A stretch of 64,000 nucleotides of DNA from Rhodophyticola sp017644125 (GCF_042140125.1 NZ_CP159473.1); one strand, 5' to 3'. Counted from the first letter of the stretch, positions 8,534 to 17,532 are shown. Notes: generated from the letters alone by a model not told the origin. Made by a program: numbers and translations.

Positions 8534-8992
8534 ATGCCACTCAGAGAGCGGATCAATACCGGATTGAAAGAGGCGATGCGCGAAAAGGACGCCACCCGGC
8601 TGTCCACGCTGCGTCTGATCAATGCCGCGATCAAGGATCAGGACATCAACGCGCGCGCCAAGGGCAACGCGGATGGCGTGGACGACAGCGAGGTTCTTGC
8701 GATCCTGGGCAAGATGGTCAAGCAGCGTCAGGAGAGCGCGCGGGCCTACGAGGAGGGCGGGCGTCTGGAACTGGCGGAGAAGGAACTGAACGAGATCAAG
8801 GTGATCGAGGATTTCCTGCCGCGCCAGTTGAGCGAGGAAGAGGTGGCCAAGGCGGTCGACGAGGCCGTGGCCGAGGTCGGGGCGGACAGCATTCGCGACA
8901 TGGGCAAGGTCATGGGCCTCTTGAAGTCCAGATATACCGGCCAGATGGATTTCGGCAGCGTCGGCCCGACTGTGAAGGCGCGGCTGGGCTAG
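8534..8992 (+). CDS. GatB/YqeY domain protein
   Basis: 152 residues from the ATG at 8534; 16 upstream in-frame residues look non-native. The whole protein is a YqeY domain: LRERINTGLKEAMREKDATR, STLRLINAAIKDQDI, the RQESARAYEEGGRLELAEKE helix, EIKVIEDFLPRQLSEEEV and the C-terminal VMGLLKSRYTGQMDFGSV. YqeY resembles the tRNA-binding tail of GatB; its cellular role is poorly defined, possibly in tRNA-dependent amidation. The carA/YqeY divergent pair is a common neighbourhood in alphaproteobacteria. Confidence 0.93.
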   Translation: MPLRERINTGLKEAMREKDATRLSTLRLINAAIKDQDINARAKGNADGVDDSEVLAILGKMVKQRQESARAYEEGGRLELAEKELNEIKVIEDFLPRQLSEEEVAKAVDEAVAEVGADSIRDMGKVMGLLKSRYTGQMDFGSVGPTVKARLG

Positions 8993-9415
8993 CATCGGGC
9001 ACGATCGGCCAGGCCCGAAGGCTTTCGAAGAGCCGCGACAGATAGCCATCGGGACCGGCGACTAACGAAGCGCCGGTGCCTGACCTCTTCTTCTGTGTGC
9101 CTCTGCCAGTGGATTTTGGCTGAGATGAAGGCGCGCGCGTGACCGTGGGCCTATCGGTCGGACAGCGGTTACACCGCGGGAGCCTTGGTTTGGATACTCT
9201 GGCCGCGGCCATGGAGCGGAACGGTCGGCTGATAGGCGGCCTATAGGCGCGCCCGGTGGCGGTCTGCTTGATCATGAACTCTGCGTGGCCCGGGGCAAGG
9301 TCGCGAAAACCCGTCTTCGGGGCGTTCCTGCTGGCAGGTGAAGCCCGGAACGTCACACTGAAACGCTCTCACCCGGCGCGCGGTCGAGACGGCGAATTTC
9401 GGCACCAAATCGCGC
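8993..9415. other. Gene-free stretch, no recognisable content
   Basis: About 420 bases between the YqeY-type gene and the 3' end of the DUF2244 gene. Short open frames exist on both strands (one of 148 codons on the minus strand, 8910-9356) but none resembles a known family and none has a good ribosome site. A 13-base palindrome, ATAGGC-G-GCCTAT, lies at 9232-9244. I see no tRNA, repeat array or clear transposase remnant. Confidence 0.5.
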
Positions 9416-9946
9416 TCATGACGCGCGAAGCTCCCGCTCCAGCCTGGCTTTCAGCGCCACCCGTTCACCGGGCGTCAGGAACGCGCCAAGCTCGACCTCC
9501 CGACTGCCGCCGCTGAGCGTGACGTAATTCGGGACCGGGCCGCCTTTCGCATGCAGGTTCACCCGGACCCAGTAGGGGTTGGCCTCCCAGTCGCGGGGCG
9601 GACGGCGGGGTTCGACCCGTTCCAGCCGGATCAGATCGTCCCACAGCACCAGTTCCTCATACAGGGCGCGATCCCGCCAGGATCGCTTGAGCGCCGCCCA
9701 GATCGCGGCCACCGTCCCGAGGATGAAGGGCAGCAAGCCCCAGAAGAGCGAGGTGCCGATGACCGCCAGAAGCGGCAGGCAGATCAGCGTGGCGGTCAGG
9801 CCGATGAACCAGACGAAGCCGTCGGGCGTGAGCGACCGGTAGGGGGTCAGTACGATACGCAGGCGCGGCACCCCGTGGCCGGAACGCGAAAGGGCCCCGA
9901 AATCCTCCGGGGCCCCTGTGTCGACTGTGTCGATAAGAACCGGCAT
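9416..9946 (-). CDS. DUF2244 membrane protein
   Basis: 176 residues; the start lies 4 bases after the ctaD stop, so it is probably translated with ctaD. After a polar N-terminus come two adjacent membrane helices (WFIGLTATLICLPLLAVIG and WGLLPFILGTVAAIWAALK), then a soluble C-terminal domain (YEELVLWDDLIRLERVEP, DWEANPYWVRVNLHAKG, ELGAFLTPGERVAL). This matches DUF2244, a family often located beside cytochrome c oxidase genes in alphaproteobacteria. A role in oxidase assembly or stability is inferred from location. The larger open frame extending upstream is ctaD antiframe sequence. Confidence 0.82.
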   Translation of the reverse strand: MPVLIDTVDTGAPEDFGALSRSGHGVPRLRIVLTPYRSLTPDGFVWFIGLTATLICLPLLAVIGTSLFWGLLPFILGTVAAIWAALKRSWRDRALYEELVLWDDLIRLERVEPRRPPRDWEANPYWVRVNLHAKGGPVPNYVTLSGGSREVELGAFLTPGERVALKARLERELRAS

Positions 9947-9950
9947 CGCG

Positions 9951-11615
9951 TCAGTGATGCGGTTGCTTGTCCCACATCTCGCGCGTGGGCAGTTCTTCGA
10001 ACGTGTGTTCGGGCGGCGGGTTGGGCAGGGTCCATTCCAGCGTGTCCGCATGTTCGCCCCAATAGGCCTTGTCCTCCACCTTCTTGCCGGCGCGGAGCGT
10101 GTAGAACACGATGCCGATGAAGAAGATGAACGAGGCAAACGAGATGAACGCACCGATCGAACTGACATAGTTCCAGAGCGCGAAGGCATCCGGATAGTCG
10201 ATATACCGGCGCGGCATGCCCTGACGACCCAGGAAGTGCTGCGGGAAGAAGGTCAGGTTGGCGCCGATGAAGAACATCCAGAAATGGATCTTGCCCATCA
10301 GTTCGGGGTATTGCCGACCCGACATCTTGCCGATCCAGTAATAGATGGCCGCGAAAATGCCGAACACAGCGCCAAGGCTCATCACATAGTGGAAATGGGC
10401 CACGACGTAATAGGTGTCGTGATAGGCCCGGTCGACGCCCGCCTGCGACAGAACGATACCGGTCACGCCGCCGAAGGTGAACAGGAAGATGAAGCCGATG
10501 GCGAAGAGCATGGGCGTCTTGAAGCTGATCGAGCCCTGCCACATCGTGGCGATCCAGGAGAAGATCTTGATGCCCGTGGGCACCGCGATCACCATCGTGG
10601 CCACCATGAAATAGGCCTGCTGGGTCAGTGTCATCCCGACCGTGTACATGTGGTGTGCCCAGACGACGAAGCCGAGACCGCCGATCGCCACCAGCGCATA
10701 GACCATGGGAAGATAGCCGAAGATCGGCTTCTTGGAGAAGGTCGCGACCACATGGGAGATCACGCCGAAGGCCGGCAGGACCACGATATAGACCTCGGGG
10801 TGGCCGAAGAACCAGAAGATATGCTGGAACAGGACAGGGTCCCCGCCACCGGCCACATCGAAGAAGGTGGTGCCGAAGTTCCGGTCCGTCAGGAGCATGG
10901 TGATCGCGCCCGCCAGGACCGGCAGCGACAGCAGAAGCAGCCAGGCGGTGACGAAGATCGACCAAGCGAACAGCGGCACCTTGTGCAGCGTCATGCCCGG
11001 CGCGCGCATGTTTAGGAAAGTGGTGATGAAATTGATCGCGCCCAGAATGGACGATGCGCCCGAGACATGGATCGCGAAGATCGCGAAGTCGACCGCGCGT
11101 GACGTGGGCGCATCCTGCCAGCTGAGCGGCGGATAGAAGGTCCAGCCCGGCCCTGCGCCACCATCGACGAAGACGGCACAGAACGCGAGCGCGGTGCCGG
11201 CCACATACAGCCAGTAGCTGAGGTTGTTCAGGCGCGGGAAAGCCATGTCGGGCGCGCCGATCATCAGCGGCATGAAATAGTTGCCGAAACCGCCGAAAAG
11301 CGCGGGAATGACCACGAAGAACATCATCAGCACGCCATGGCCGGTGATCAGCACGTTCCACAGATGCCCGTCGGGGGTGCATTCGCCCTCCGCCGCGGCG
11401 CTGAGAATCCGTGCGCCTTCGGTGCACATGTACTGCACACCGGGCTCCATCAGCTCCAGCCGCATGTAAACGGTGAAGGCAACCGATATCAGCCCGACGA
11501 AGCCCGCCGTGAAGAGGTAGAGAACCCCGATGTCCTTATGATTGGTGGACATGAACCACCGGGTGAAAAACCCCGGCCGCTCGTGATCATGTCCGGAAAT
11601 GGCGGCGTCAGCCAT
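9951..11615 (-). CDS. ctaD: Cytochrome c oxidase subunit I (aa3 type)
   Basis: 554 residues from the ATG with GGGAGCGTGAT just upstream; an earlier in-frame ATG lacks this. CtaD carries low-spin heme a, heme a3 and CuB and reduces oxygen while pumping protons. Visible landmarks: the first helix FMSTNHKDIGVLYLFTAG, GHGVLMMFFVVIPALFGGFG with a heme ligand, the CuB/Tyr loop FFGHPEVYIVVLPAFGV, AHHMYTVGM with the His pair, and AHFHYVMSLGAVFG. Twelve hydrophobic segments fit. The proton-channel loop SYWLYVAGTAL follows a canonical NN pair. The other oxidase subunits are not in this window. A DUF2244 gene follows 4 bases after the stop. Confidence 0.97.
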   Translation of the reverse strand: MADAAISGHDHERPGFFTRWFMSTNHKDIGVLYLFTAGFVGLISVAFTVYMRLELMEPGVQYMCTEGARILSAAAEGECTPDGHLWNVLITGHGVLMMFFVVIPALFGGFGNYFMPLMIGAPDMAFPRLNNLSYWLYVAGTALAFCAVFVDGGAGPGWTFYPPLSWQDAPTSRAVDFAIFAIHVSGASSILGAINFITTFLNMRAPGMTLHKVPLFAWSIFVTAWLLLLSLPVLAGAITMLLTDRNFGTTFFDVAGGGDPVLFQHIFWFFGHPEVYIVVLPAFGVISHVVATFSKKPIFGYLPMVYALVAIGGLGFVVWAHHMYTVGMTLTQQAYFMVATMVIAVPTGIKIFSWIATMWQGSISFKTPMLFAIGFIFLFTFGGVTGIVLSQAGVDRAYHDTYYVVAHFHYVMSLGAVFGIFAAIYYWIGKMSGRQYPELMGKIHFWMFFIGANLTFFPQHFLGRQGMPRRYIDYPDAFALWNYVSSIGAFISFASFIFFIGIVFYTLRAGKKVEDKAYWGEHADTLEWTLPNPPPEHTFEELPTREMWDKQPHH

Positions 11616-11772
11616 ATCACGCTCCCTGTTCAGCTTGTGCGTCGTGGCAAAGGGGTCTGGCCGCCCTGCCATGCGTTCCTTCTGGCTGTTCTAGTGCCGC
11701 ATCCTGCGGCGTGCAATGCGGAAACGGGGGGCCGCGGGTGGGAAAAATTGCCTCAGCATGTCGACAGGGTGT

Positions 11773-12384
11773 TTAGGTCCAAATAGTTAACAGAAGCGTA
11801 ACTGCGCCCGCGACGGGAAGCAGCGCCACCAGCGCCCACAGCCCGTCGCGCGTGATCATCGCCAGTCCCATCAGGCAGATCGCCGCGGCCAGCAGCGACG
11901 AGGAGAAGGGCACAAGCTCCAGAAACGGCATGGCCAGCCCGCAGAGGGCGCAGGCCAGTTGCAGCAGGCTCAGCATCGGCTGCCTTGTCAGAAAGCCGAG
12001 CCGGCGGCCGCTGTGGCGATCCAGCCAGCGCGCGGGCCGGTGCAGGTGCTCCATCGCGGATCTGAGCCCCTTGGTGCCGACGCTGCGGCGCAGGAGCCAG
12101 CCCGGCAGCCAGAGATGGCGGCGGTGTCCGAGCATCTGGATCGAGACCAGAAAAATCATGATGCCGCAGATGCTTGGCAGAATTGGGATGCCGGACAGCG
12201 GGGAGACGACAATCACCGCCGGGATCAGCAGCGCCGGCAGAAATCCGGCATTGCCGAAGGCGGCGAGCATGTCGCGGACGCTGACCTCCTCCGTGTCGCA
12301 AAGCGACAGGACGTCATCGACGATCTCCGTCATGCTGGACGGGGGCGGTCGCAGAGGCGAATCTGTGATGTCGGACGGAGGCAT
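11773..12384 (-). CDS. ExoD-family membrane protein
   Basis: 203 residues from the ATG at 12384; an internal ATG at 12333 (MTEIVDDV) and an upstream TTG are alternatives because no strong ribosome site is present. The sequence matches the exopolysaccharide synthesis ExoD family: VSVRDMLAAFGNAGFLPALL, the SPLSGIPILPSICGIMIFL helix, RPARWLDRHSGRRLGFLT, and repeated C-terminal hydrophobic helices. ExoD was first linked to exopolysaccharide and alkaline tolerance in Sinorhizobium; the molecular function is unclear. It lies upstream of ctaD on the same strand with 157 bases between. Confidence 0.82.
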   Translation of the reverse strand: MPPSDITDSPLRPPPSSMTEIVDDVLSLCDTEEVSVRDMLAAFGNAGFLPALLIPAVIVVSPLSGIPILPSICGIMIFLVSIQMLGHRRHLWLPGWLLRRSVGTKGLRSAMEHLHRPARWLDRHSGRRLGFLTRQPMLSLLQLACALCGLAMPFLELVPFSSSLLAAAICLMGLAMITRDGLWALVALLPVAGAVTLLLTIWT

Positions 12385-12456
12385 GCTCGGGCCAGTTTGA
12401 AAACCGACCCGCAATCTAGCGCGAGTCCGGGGCAGGGACCATGCCGGATCGGCGTG

Positions 12457-12666
12457 TCAGCGGTAGGACCAGCTTTCATAAACGGCCGGCAGCGCGCCGG
12501 CGGTCAGATTCGCGGGCCTGATATCCTCCACCAGCCCAGCGATGGTGACGCCCAGAACGATGCTCAGCCCGGCCATGGCCGCCACCAGAAGCCGAACCTC
12601 GACCCAGTCATCCCGGTCGACCCGGCTATCCCGACTTTTTGCAGGAATATTGGTGTCGCGCATCAT
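12457..12666 (-). CDS. Small single-helix membrane protein, unknown
   Basis: 69 residues with two consecutive ATG codons and AAAGGA 8-9 bases upstream. A charged N-terminus (RDSRVDRDDWVEVR) leads into one hydrophobic segment (LLVAAMAGLSIVLGVTIAGL) and a short tail ending ESWSYR. I do not recognise the family. The AT-rich stretch upstream (12700-12730) against a GC-rich background suggests a promoter. It lies between lipB and the ExoD-type gene on the same strand. Reality of the gene rests on ribosome site, codon pattern and a plausible membrane topology. Confidence 0.6.
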   Translation of the reverse strand: MMRDTNIPAKSRDSRVDRDDWVEVRLLVAAMAGLSIVLGVTIAGLVEDIRPANLTAGALPAVYESWSYR

Positions 12667-12894
12667 TACGTTTTCCTTTCGCCACCCCGAAAGAATAGGA
12701 CCAATTCATAAATAAATTACTTACAGTTTTCCGGGCATCGGCGGGAGGTGCGCGTCGCGCCGGGGCGGATCTAGGCGGCAGCCTGCCGGGGATCAGCGGA
12801 AATATGCCTTGGGGCGCCGCCTGGCGGGGCGCGCGTCCCGGAAACAGGCCCGTGGGGCCGGGGACGGGGGGCGCGGTGCCCGGCCAGCGCCCGG

Positions 12895-13554
12895 TCAGGC
12901 TTCGCCGGTGGGGAAGGCCGCGGCGAAGGTCCGTTTCAAGGCCACATCCACATCGTTCATCGTGACTGGCAGACCCAGATCCACAAGGCTGGTCACCCCG
13001 TGGCCGGTGATGCCGCAGGGCACGATCCCGTCGAAATGGCTCAGATCCGGCTCCACATTGATCGACAGGCCGTGAAAGCTCACCCATTTGCGGATGCGCA
13101 GGCCGACCGCGGCGATCTTGTCCTCCCGCGGGGTGCCATCTGGCAGCGCCGGTTTCTCGGGCCGGTCGACCCAGACGCCGACCCGCCCGGGGCGGCGCGC
13201 ACCGGTGACGTTGAACTCGGCCAGTGTGGCGATCACCCAATCCTCGATCCGGCAGACGAACTGCCGCACGTCGCGACCGCGCCGGTTGAGGTCGAGCATG
13301 ACATAGGCCACACGCTGGCCCGGCCCGTGATAGGTGTATTGCCCGCCCCGCCGGGTCGCGTGGACGGGAAATCGGTCGGGCGCCAGCAGGTCGGCGGGTT
13401 TGGCCGATGTGCCCGCGGTGTAAAGCGGCGGATGTTCCAGCAGCCAGATCGCTTCGCCTGCGCGCCCGTCTGCGATGGCGGCGACGCGCGCCTCCATCTC
13501 GGTCAGGGCCGTGTCATATGCCACCAGCCCCTGGGATGTCAGCCATTCGACCAT
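12895..13554 (-). CDS. lipB: Octanoyl-[acyl-carrier protein]:protein N-octanoyltransferase
   Basis: 219 residues, full family length. LipB moves octanoyl groups from acyl carrier protein to lipoyl domains of 2-oxoacid dehydrogenases and GcvH, the first step of protein lipoylation. The signature RGGQYTYHGPGQ is at residues 69-80, the conserved lysine is Lys146 in DKIAAVG, and the catalytic cysteine is Cys180 in GIVPCGITGHG. The gene lies 5 bases from the stop of the upstream LytTR gene region on the same strand. Cytosolic enzyme; assignment is secure. Confidence 0.96.
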   Translation of the reverse strand: MVEWLTSQGLVAYDTALTEMEARVAAIADGRAGEAIWLLEHPPLYTAGTSAKPADLLAPDRFPVHATRRGGQYTYHGPGQRVAYVMLDLNRRGRDVRQFVCRIEDWVIATLAEFNVTGARRPGRVGVWVDRPEKPALPDGTPREDKIAAVGLRIRKWVSFHGLSINVEPDLSHFDGIVPCGITGHGVTSLVDLGLPVTMNDVDVALKRTFAAAFPTGEA

Positions 13555-13559
13555 GTGTT

Positions 13560-14330
13560 CTATCTGGGCAGAAGCCCGGCCTCCCGGATCGCGGGCAGAT
13601 TGGCCCGGCTGACGGGAATGTCATCGCCATGGCGCATCGTCAAGCGGGCGCGGTCCCCCTCGCGGGCGGCGGCCCGCACCTGATCGAGCGCGATCCAATG
13701 CGACCGATGCACCCGAAGCCCGCGCGTTTTGCCCACCTCCCGGATCGCATCCGAGAGTCGCAGCAGCACCATTTCCTCCCCTTTGGTGGTGCGGATGCGC
13801 ACGTAATGGTCCTCCACCGAGAGCGCGACGAGCGGCCCGCGCTTGTGGAGAGGCAGCCGCTCCAGGATCGGCGCAGGGGCAGGCGCGACCTCCTGCCGCC
13901 CACCCGGCCCCTCGAAAAGATCGAGCACGACCGTGACGATCAGGGCGATGGCGATGATGGTGCCGGCAAATTCCGGCATCTCGCCCATTTCGGGCACATG
14001 TCCGAAGGTCGCGGCATTCACCGCCAGCACCACCAGCATCACGCCGATCCCGGTGAAGAACCCGATCACGCCCAGCAGCGGCCAGCGCGGCAGGTGATGC
14101 CGCAGCCGTGGCCAGAGCAAAGCGGCCGACAGGACGCCCACCGAATAGGTCGCCACCACAAGAACCAGCCAGTAGACCGTGCGCGGCCCGAGGCGCAGCA
14201 GCTCGTCGGTGTCGAACGGGCCGACCAGCCCAAGGATCGCGGCGATGCCCGCAAGCGCGGCCAGCGTCGCGGGGTGGCTCAGATGGGTCCGCATTTCACG
14301 AAGCGCGGGATGCGGGGCGGGGTGGGTCAC
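13560..14330 (-). CDS. Membrane-bound LytTR-domain transcriptional regulator
   Basis: 256 residues if it starts at the GTG at 14330 (ALREMRTHL follows, typical of rhodobacterial relatives); 244 if it starts at the ATG at 14294. Four hydrophobic segments come first (for example TLAALAGIAAILGLVGPF, VYWLVLVVATYSVGVLSAAL, LGVIGFFTGIGVMLVVLAV, FAGTIIAIALIVTVVLDLF), then a C-terminal LytTR DNA-binding domain: LVALSVEDHYVRIRTTKG, LRLSDAIREV, GLRVHRSHWIALDQV, VSRANLPAIREAGLLPR. Membrane LytTR proteins lack a response-regulator receiver and may sense within the membrane. It is divergent from a DUF2306 membrane gene. Target unknown. Confidence 0.82.
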   Translation of the reverse strand: MTHPAPHPALREMRTHLSHPATLAALAGIAAILGLVGPFDTDELLRLGPRTVYWLVLVVATYSVGVLSAALLWPRLRHHLPRWPLLGVIGFFTGIGVMLVVLAVNAATFGHVPEMGEMPEFAGTIIAIALIVTVVLDLFEGPGGRQEVAPAPAPILERLPLHKRGPLVALSVEDHYVRIRTTKGEEMVLLRLSDAIREVGKTRGLRVHRSHWIALDQVRAAAREGDRARLTMRHGDDIPVSRANLPAIREAGLLPR

Positions 14331-14432
14331 GAAATTCTCACGGGTTTTGCGAAATCGGAGTGGCCGGGGCCGGGGCCGGATGGGCATGACCATGCCACCC
14401 GTCCAACCGCTTGCCAAGCAGGGAGATCCCGA

Positions 14433-14930
14433 ATGACCCTCGACCCGATCCTGAATGCCCCTACCGAGGTGCAGGTCCATGTGCTGGCCGTCATTGCCGC
14501 CGTCGCGCTGGGGCCCTTTGCGATTTACCGCCGTCGGCGCGATCTTGTGCACAGGATCCTCGGTTATCTGTGGGTTTCGGCCATGGCGGTTGTCGCCGGC
14601 TCGGGACTGTTCATCGAAAGCGCCCTCTGGGCGATGCTGGGCCCCTTCGGGCCGATCCATCTGCTTTCGCTCTGGGTGCTGTATACGTTGTGGCGCGGGG
14701 TGGAGGCGGCGCGGCGGCGCGATGTGGCGACGCATCGCGTGACGATGCGGGGGCTTTACTGGCAGTCGATGGGAATCGCCGGGCTCTTCACATTGCTGCC
14801 CGGGCGCCGGATCAACCGCGTCGTCTTTCCCGAAACGCCGGAGGCGGGCGGCGTTGTCGTGGTGCTGGGGGTTCTGACGATTGTCACCCTTGCAATAATC
14901 GACCGGACGCGGCGCGGCGGGACGACATGA
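14433..14930 (+). CDS. DUF2306-like membrane protein
   Basis: 165 residues from the ATG preceded by GGGAGATCCCGA. Four hydrophobic segments: VHVLAVIAAVALGPFAIYR, LWVSAMAVVAGSGLFIESA, IHLLSLWVLYTLWRGVEAA and GGVVVVLGVLTIVTLAII, with a histidine-containing loop ATHRVTMRGLYWQSMGIAG. The RRRRDLVHRILGYLWV and HRVTMRGLY patterns match DUF2306 (YozB-like) proteins, for which no biochemical role is established. It is divergent from the LytTR gene, so regulation by that protein is a reasonable guess. Confidence 0.75.
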   Translation: MTLDPILNAPTEVQVHVLAVIAAVALGPFAIYRRRRDLVHRILGYLWVSAMAVVAGSGLFIESALWAMLGPFGPIHLLSLWVLYTLWRGVEAARRRDVATHRVTMRGLYWQSMGIAGLFTLLPGRRINRVVFPETPEAGGVVVVLGVLTIVTLAIIDRTRRGGTT

Positions 14931-15003
14931 TCGATTGCGCTTTTTTGCCCTTCACAACCCCTGATCCCTCGGGTATTCAGCCGCGGCCTACCGGAGATCA
15001 CGT

Positions 15004-15091
15004 GCGCTCGTGGCGGAATTGGTAGACGCGCAGCGTTGAGGTCGCTGTGGGGTAACTCCCGTGCGAGTTCGAAGTCTCGCCGAGCGCACCA
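15004..15091 (+). tRNA. tRNA-Leu (anticodon GAG)
   Basis: 88 bases including an encoded CCA. The acceptor stem GCGCTCG (15004-15010) pairs with CGAGCGC (15081-15087), discriminator A, then CCA. The D-arm has AATTGGTAGAC, the anticodon stem CAGCG/CGCTG encloses loop TTGAGGT with anticodon GAG at 15038-15040, there is a long class II variable arm (GGGGTAACTCCC), and the T-loop is GTTCGAAGT. It reads CUC and CUU leucine codons. No integrated element is visible downstream although tRNA genes are frequent attachment sites. Confidence 0.97.
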
Positions 15092-15364
15092 ATCGGTTCC
15101 GGCGCAGGCGCCCTCTGCCGGGCCCTTTTGCGCCGAAAAGCCCTCGGATCGCCTTGGTGGTCTGCCGCGTGGCCCGCCCGCCTGCACTGTCCCCCAGTTT
15201 GATTTGATGACAACGCGCCTTCGGGATCGGCGGGGTGAGGATGTCGGTGGGCAAGCCCGCCGGGGCGGCAAAAATCTTTGGGACGGAGCATTGGACATAG
15301 TCAGTTTCTTAACGAAGAGAGCCCATTTACGGCGACAGTCCCGATTTTCCGGATCGGCGGGAGG

Positions 15365-16081
15365 ATGATGCTGAAGGTCAGGAACACGACGGAGAAATGG
15401 GTCTTCGTGGCCATTGTCTCGACAATCTCGATCAGCGCGTCGGTGATCCTGACGGGGCTGACTGCGCCGTTCGGTTTGAGGGAGGGCGCGCTTCTTCCTG
15501 CGCTGCTGGTGCCTCTCTGCGTCGCCTTGCCCACGTCGCTGTGGACAGCCGAGATGCTGCTGAACATCCATCGCCTGAACCGGCGGCTTGAATATCTGGT
15601 ATCCCATGACCAGATGACCAATCTGCTGAACAGAAGCCATTTTTTCCGCCGGTTCGATGTGTTGGGCGCGGGAACCACGGGCGCGATCATGATCGCCGAT
15701 ATCGACAGCTTCAAATCCATCAATGACACCTATGGGCATCGCGCGGGCGACGCCGTTATCCACCGGATCGCCGCCATTCTGCAACGCGGCGTCGAACCCG
15801 ACGGGTTTTTCGCCCGTTTCGGAGGGGAAGAGTTCGTGGGCTATCTTCCGGGGGAGGAGATGGAACACGCACAATTTCGCGCCGAAGCGATCCGCGCCGC
15901 CGTCGAGAGCCAATCGATCCGCGTGTCGGGGCAGGATCTGAGCTGCACGGTGTCGATCGGGGTGCAGCTTTATGACGGCACCTGCCCGTTGGATCAGGTT
16001 CTGCACGCCGCCGACGAGGCGCTGTACGAGGCCAAAACGGCCGGCCGGAACCGGGTTGTGCGCGCAAGCCGCCGCCGTTAG
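15365..16081 (+). CDS. Membrane-anchored GGDEF diguanylate cyclase
   Basis: 238 residues starting at tandem ATG codons next to GGAGG (15365 or 15368). Two N-terminal hydrophobic segments (WVFVAIVSTISISASVIL and LLPALLVPLCVALPTSLW) are followed by a GGDEF domain: SHDQMTNLLNRSHFFRRFD, metal/GTP site IADIDSFKSINDTYGHRAG, active-site loop GGEEF in ARFGGEEFVGYL, and SIGVQLYDG. All catalytic features for making cyclic di-GMP from two GTP are present. The product-inhibition site RxxD normally five residues upstream is not intact (VEPD). No additional sensor domain besides the membrane part. Confidence 0.9.
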   Translation: MMLKVRNTTEKWVFVAIVSTISISASVILTGLTAPFGLREGALLPALLVPLCVALPTSLWTAEMLLNIHRLNRRLEYLVSHDQMTNLLNRSHFFRRFDVLGAGTTGAIMIADIDSFKSINDTYGHRAGDAVIHRIAAILQRGVEPDGFFARFGGEEFVGYLPGEEMEHAQFRAEAIRAAVESQSIRVSGQDLSCTVSIGVQLYDGTCPLDQVLHAADEALYEAKTAGRNRVVRASRRR

Positions 16082-16268
16082 GGCGGCGGCGGTCATGCGG
16101 TGCCATGGCGTACCGGCTGCAACGGCCCCGGGGGGGGAACCCGGTCGAAGCAGGGCCCGGGTGGCGATCGGCGAAGGCGCGCCGGCGCACTGTCTGACCA
16201 AGCCGCGCCGCCTTGCCCCTCCCGGCGCCGCGGGCCACAGTCCGCTCATCGGTCAACCGGAGTGAAAC

Positions 16269-17516
16269 ATGATGCACATGACGCGGCGCGGGGTGGTTCT
16301 GGGCGGAGCGGCGGCGGTTCTCTCGGCATGTCTGCCCGATATTCGCCGGACGGGGATGCGGGAGCCCGGTGCCGATCGCGCGATGCGGCCCTCCCCCAAC
16401 GCGGCCTATGATGCCTGGGTTGCCGCATTCCGCCCGCGGGCGGAGGCGCGGGGGATCACGCGGGCCACCCTTGATGCGGCGTTTCGCGGGGCGGGCTTTC
16501 TGCCCGGGGTGGTGGAGCGGGATCGCAACCAGACGGAGTTCACCCGGAGCCTGCAGGATTACCTCGCCATCGTGGCATCGCCCGAAAAGGTCACGGAAGG
16601 CCGCGCCCGTCTGCGCGCGCGCCAGGCGCTTCTGGCCGAGATCGAGGGCCGGTATGGCGTGCCGGCCCATGTGGTGGCGGCGATCTGGGGGGTGGAAAGC
16701 AATTATGGCCAGCGCCGGGGCGACATTCCGGTGATCTCCGCGGTTTCGACCCTGGCCTATGACGGACGGCGCGGCGCGTTTTTCGAAAGCCAGCTGATCG
16801 CGGCGCTGCGCATCCTGCAAAACGGCGATGTCGCGCCCGGCGCGATGACGGGAAGCTGGGCGGGCGCCATGGGTCATACCCAGTTCATCCCCACCACGTT
16901 CGAGGCCTATGCCGTGGATTTCCGCGGCGACGGGCGGCGCGATATCTGGGCCGAGGATCCGACCGATGGGTTGGCCTCCGCCGCGGCCTACCTGTCCGGC
17001 TCCGGCTGGCAGCGGGGGCGGCCCTGGGGGCTGGAGGTGCGCCTGCCGGACGGGTTCGATACCGGGCTGGCCGGGCGAGGGGCTGCGCGCGGCGTGCCGG
17101 CATGGTCGGCCCTCGGGGTGCGCGATGCCGCTGGCGGCGGCCTGCCGGATCATGGCGCCGCGTCGATCCTCATCCCGGCGGGGCCGGACGGCCCCGCATT
17201 CATTGTGTTCCGCAATTTCAGCGTGATCCTGCGCTACAACAATTCGCAGAATTATGCCCTGGGCGTGGGCTATCTGTCCGACCGGCTGGCCGGTGGGGCC
17301 GGTCTGCGCGCGTCTTTCCCGCCCGACCGTTTCGGATTGACGATCGCCGACCGCCAGGACCTGCAACGCCGCCTGACGGCGCTGGGCTTCGACACCGGCG
17401 GGGCCGATGGGGTGATCGGGCCGCGCAGCGAGGCGGCGATCCGCGCCTATCAGCAAAGCGCCGGCCTGCCGGCCACGGGAGAGCCGTCGCGCGCGCTGCT
17501 GATTCGGCTGCGATAG
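16269..17516 (+). CDS. Lytic murein transglycosylase (MltB-like) with peptidoglycan-binding domain
   Basis: 415 residues from ATG at 16269 with GGAG 6 bases upstream. A twin-arginine-like N-terminus (MTRRGVVLGGAAAVLSAC) ends in a lipobox LSAC with Cys21, suggesting a lipoprotein. The central SLT_2/MltB catalytic domain shows FLPGVVERDRNQTEF, the catalytic glutamate Glu143 in AAIWGVESNYG, PVISAVSTLAYDGRRG, and GSWAGAMGHTQFIPTTFEAY. The C-terminus is a peptidoglycan-binding domain (DRQDLQRRLTALGFDTGGAD, GVIGPRSEAAIRAYQ). It cleaves glycan strands to 1,6-anhydro muropeptides in the periplasm. A frequent orphan enzyme in Rhodobacterales. Confidence 0.92.
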   Translation: MMHMTRRGVVLGGAAAVLSACLPDIRRTGMREPGADRAMRPSPNAAYDAWVAAFRPRAEARGITRATLDAAFRGAGFLPGVVERDRNQTEFTRSLQDYLAIVASPEKVTEGRARLRARQALLAEIEGRYGVPAHVVAAIWGVESNYGQRRGDIPVISAVSTLAYDGRRGAFFESQLIAALRILQNGDVAPGAMTGSWAGAMGHTQFIPTTFEAYAVDFRGDGRRDIWAEDPTDGLASAAAYLSGSGWQRGRPWGLEVRLPDGFDTGLAGRGAARGVPAWSALGVRDAAGGGLPDHGAASILIPAGPDGPAFIVFRNFSVILRYNNSQNYALGVGYLSDRLAGGAGLRASFPPDRFGLTIADRQDLQRRLTALGFDTGGADGVIGPRSEAAIRAYQQSAGLPATGEPSRALLIRLR

Positions 17517-17532
17517 GGCCGTCGGGCCTGCC

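Noticed and set aside
8910..9356. 148-codon minus-strand frame as a transposase remnant
   Set aside because: Basic and Pro/Arg-rich, but no transposase motif or terminal inverted repeats could be found.
15004..15091. tRNA-associated genomic island
   Set aside because: No duplicated tRNA 3' end, integrase or composition change was seen downstream.
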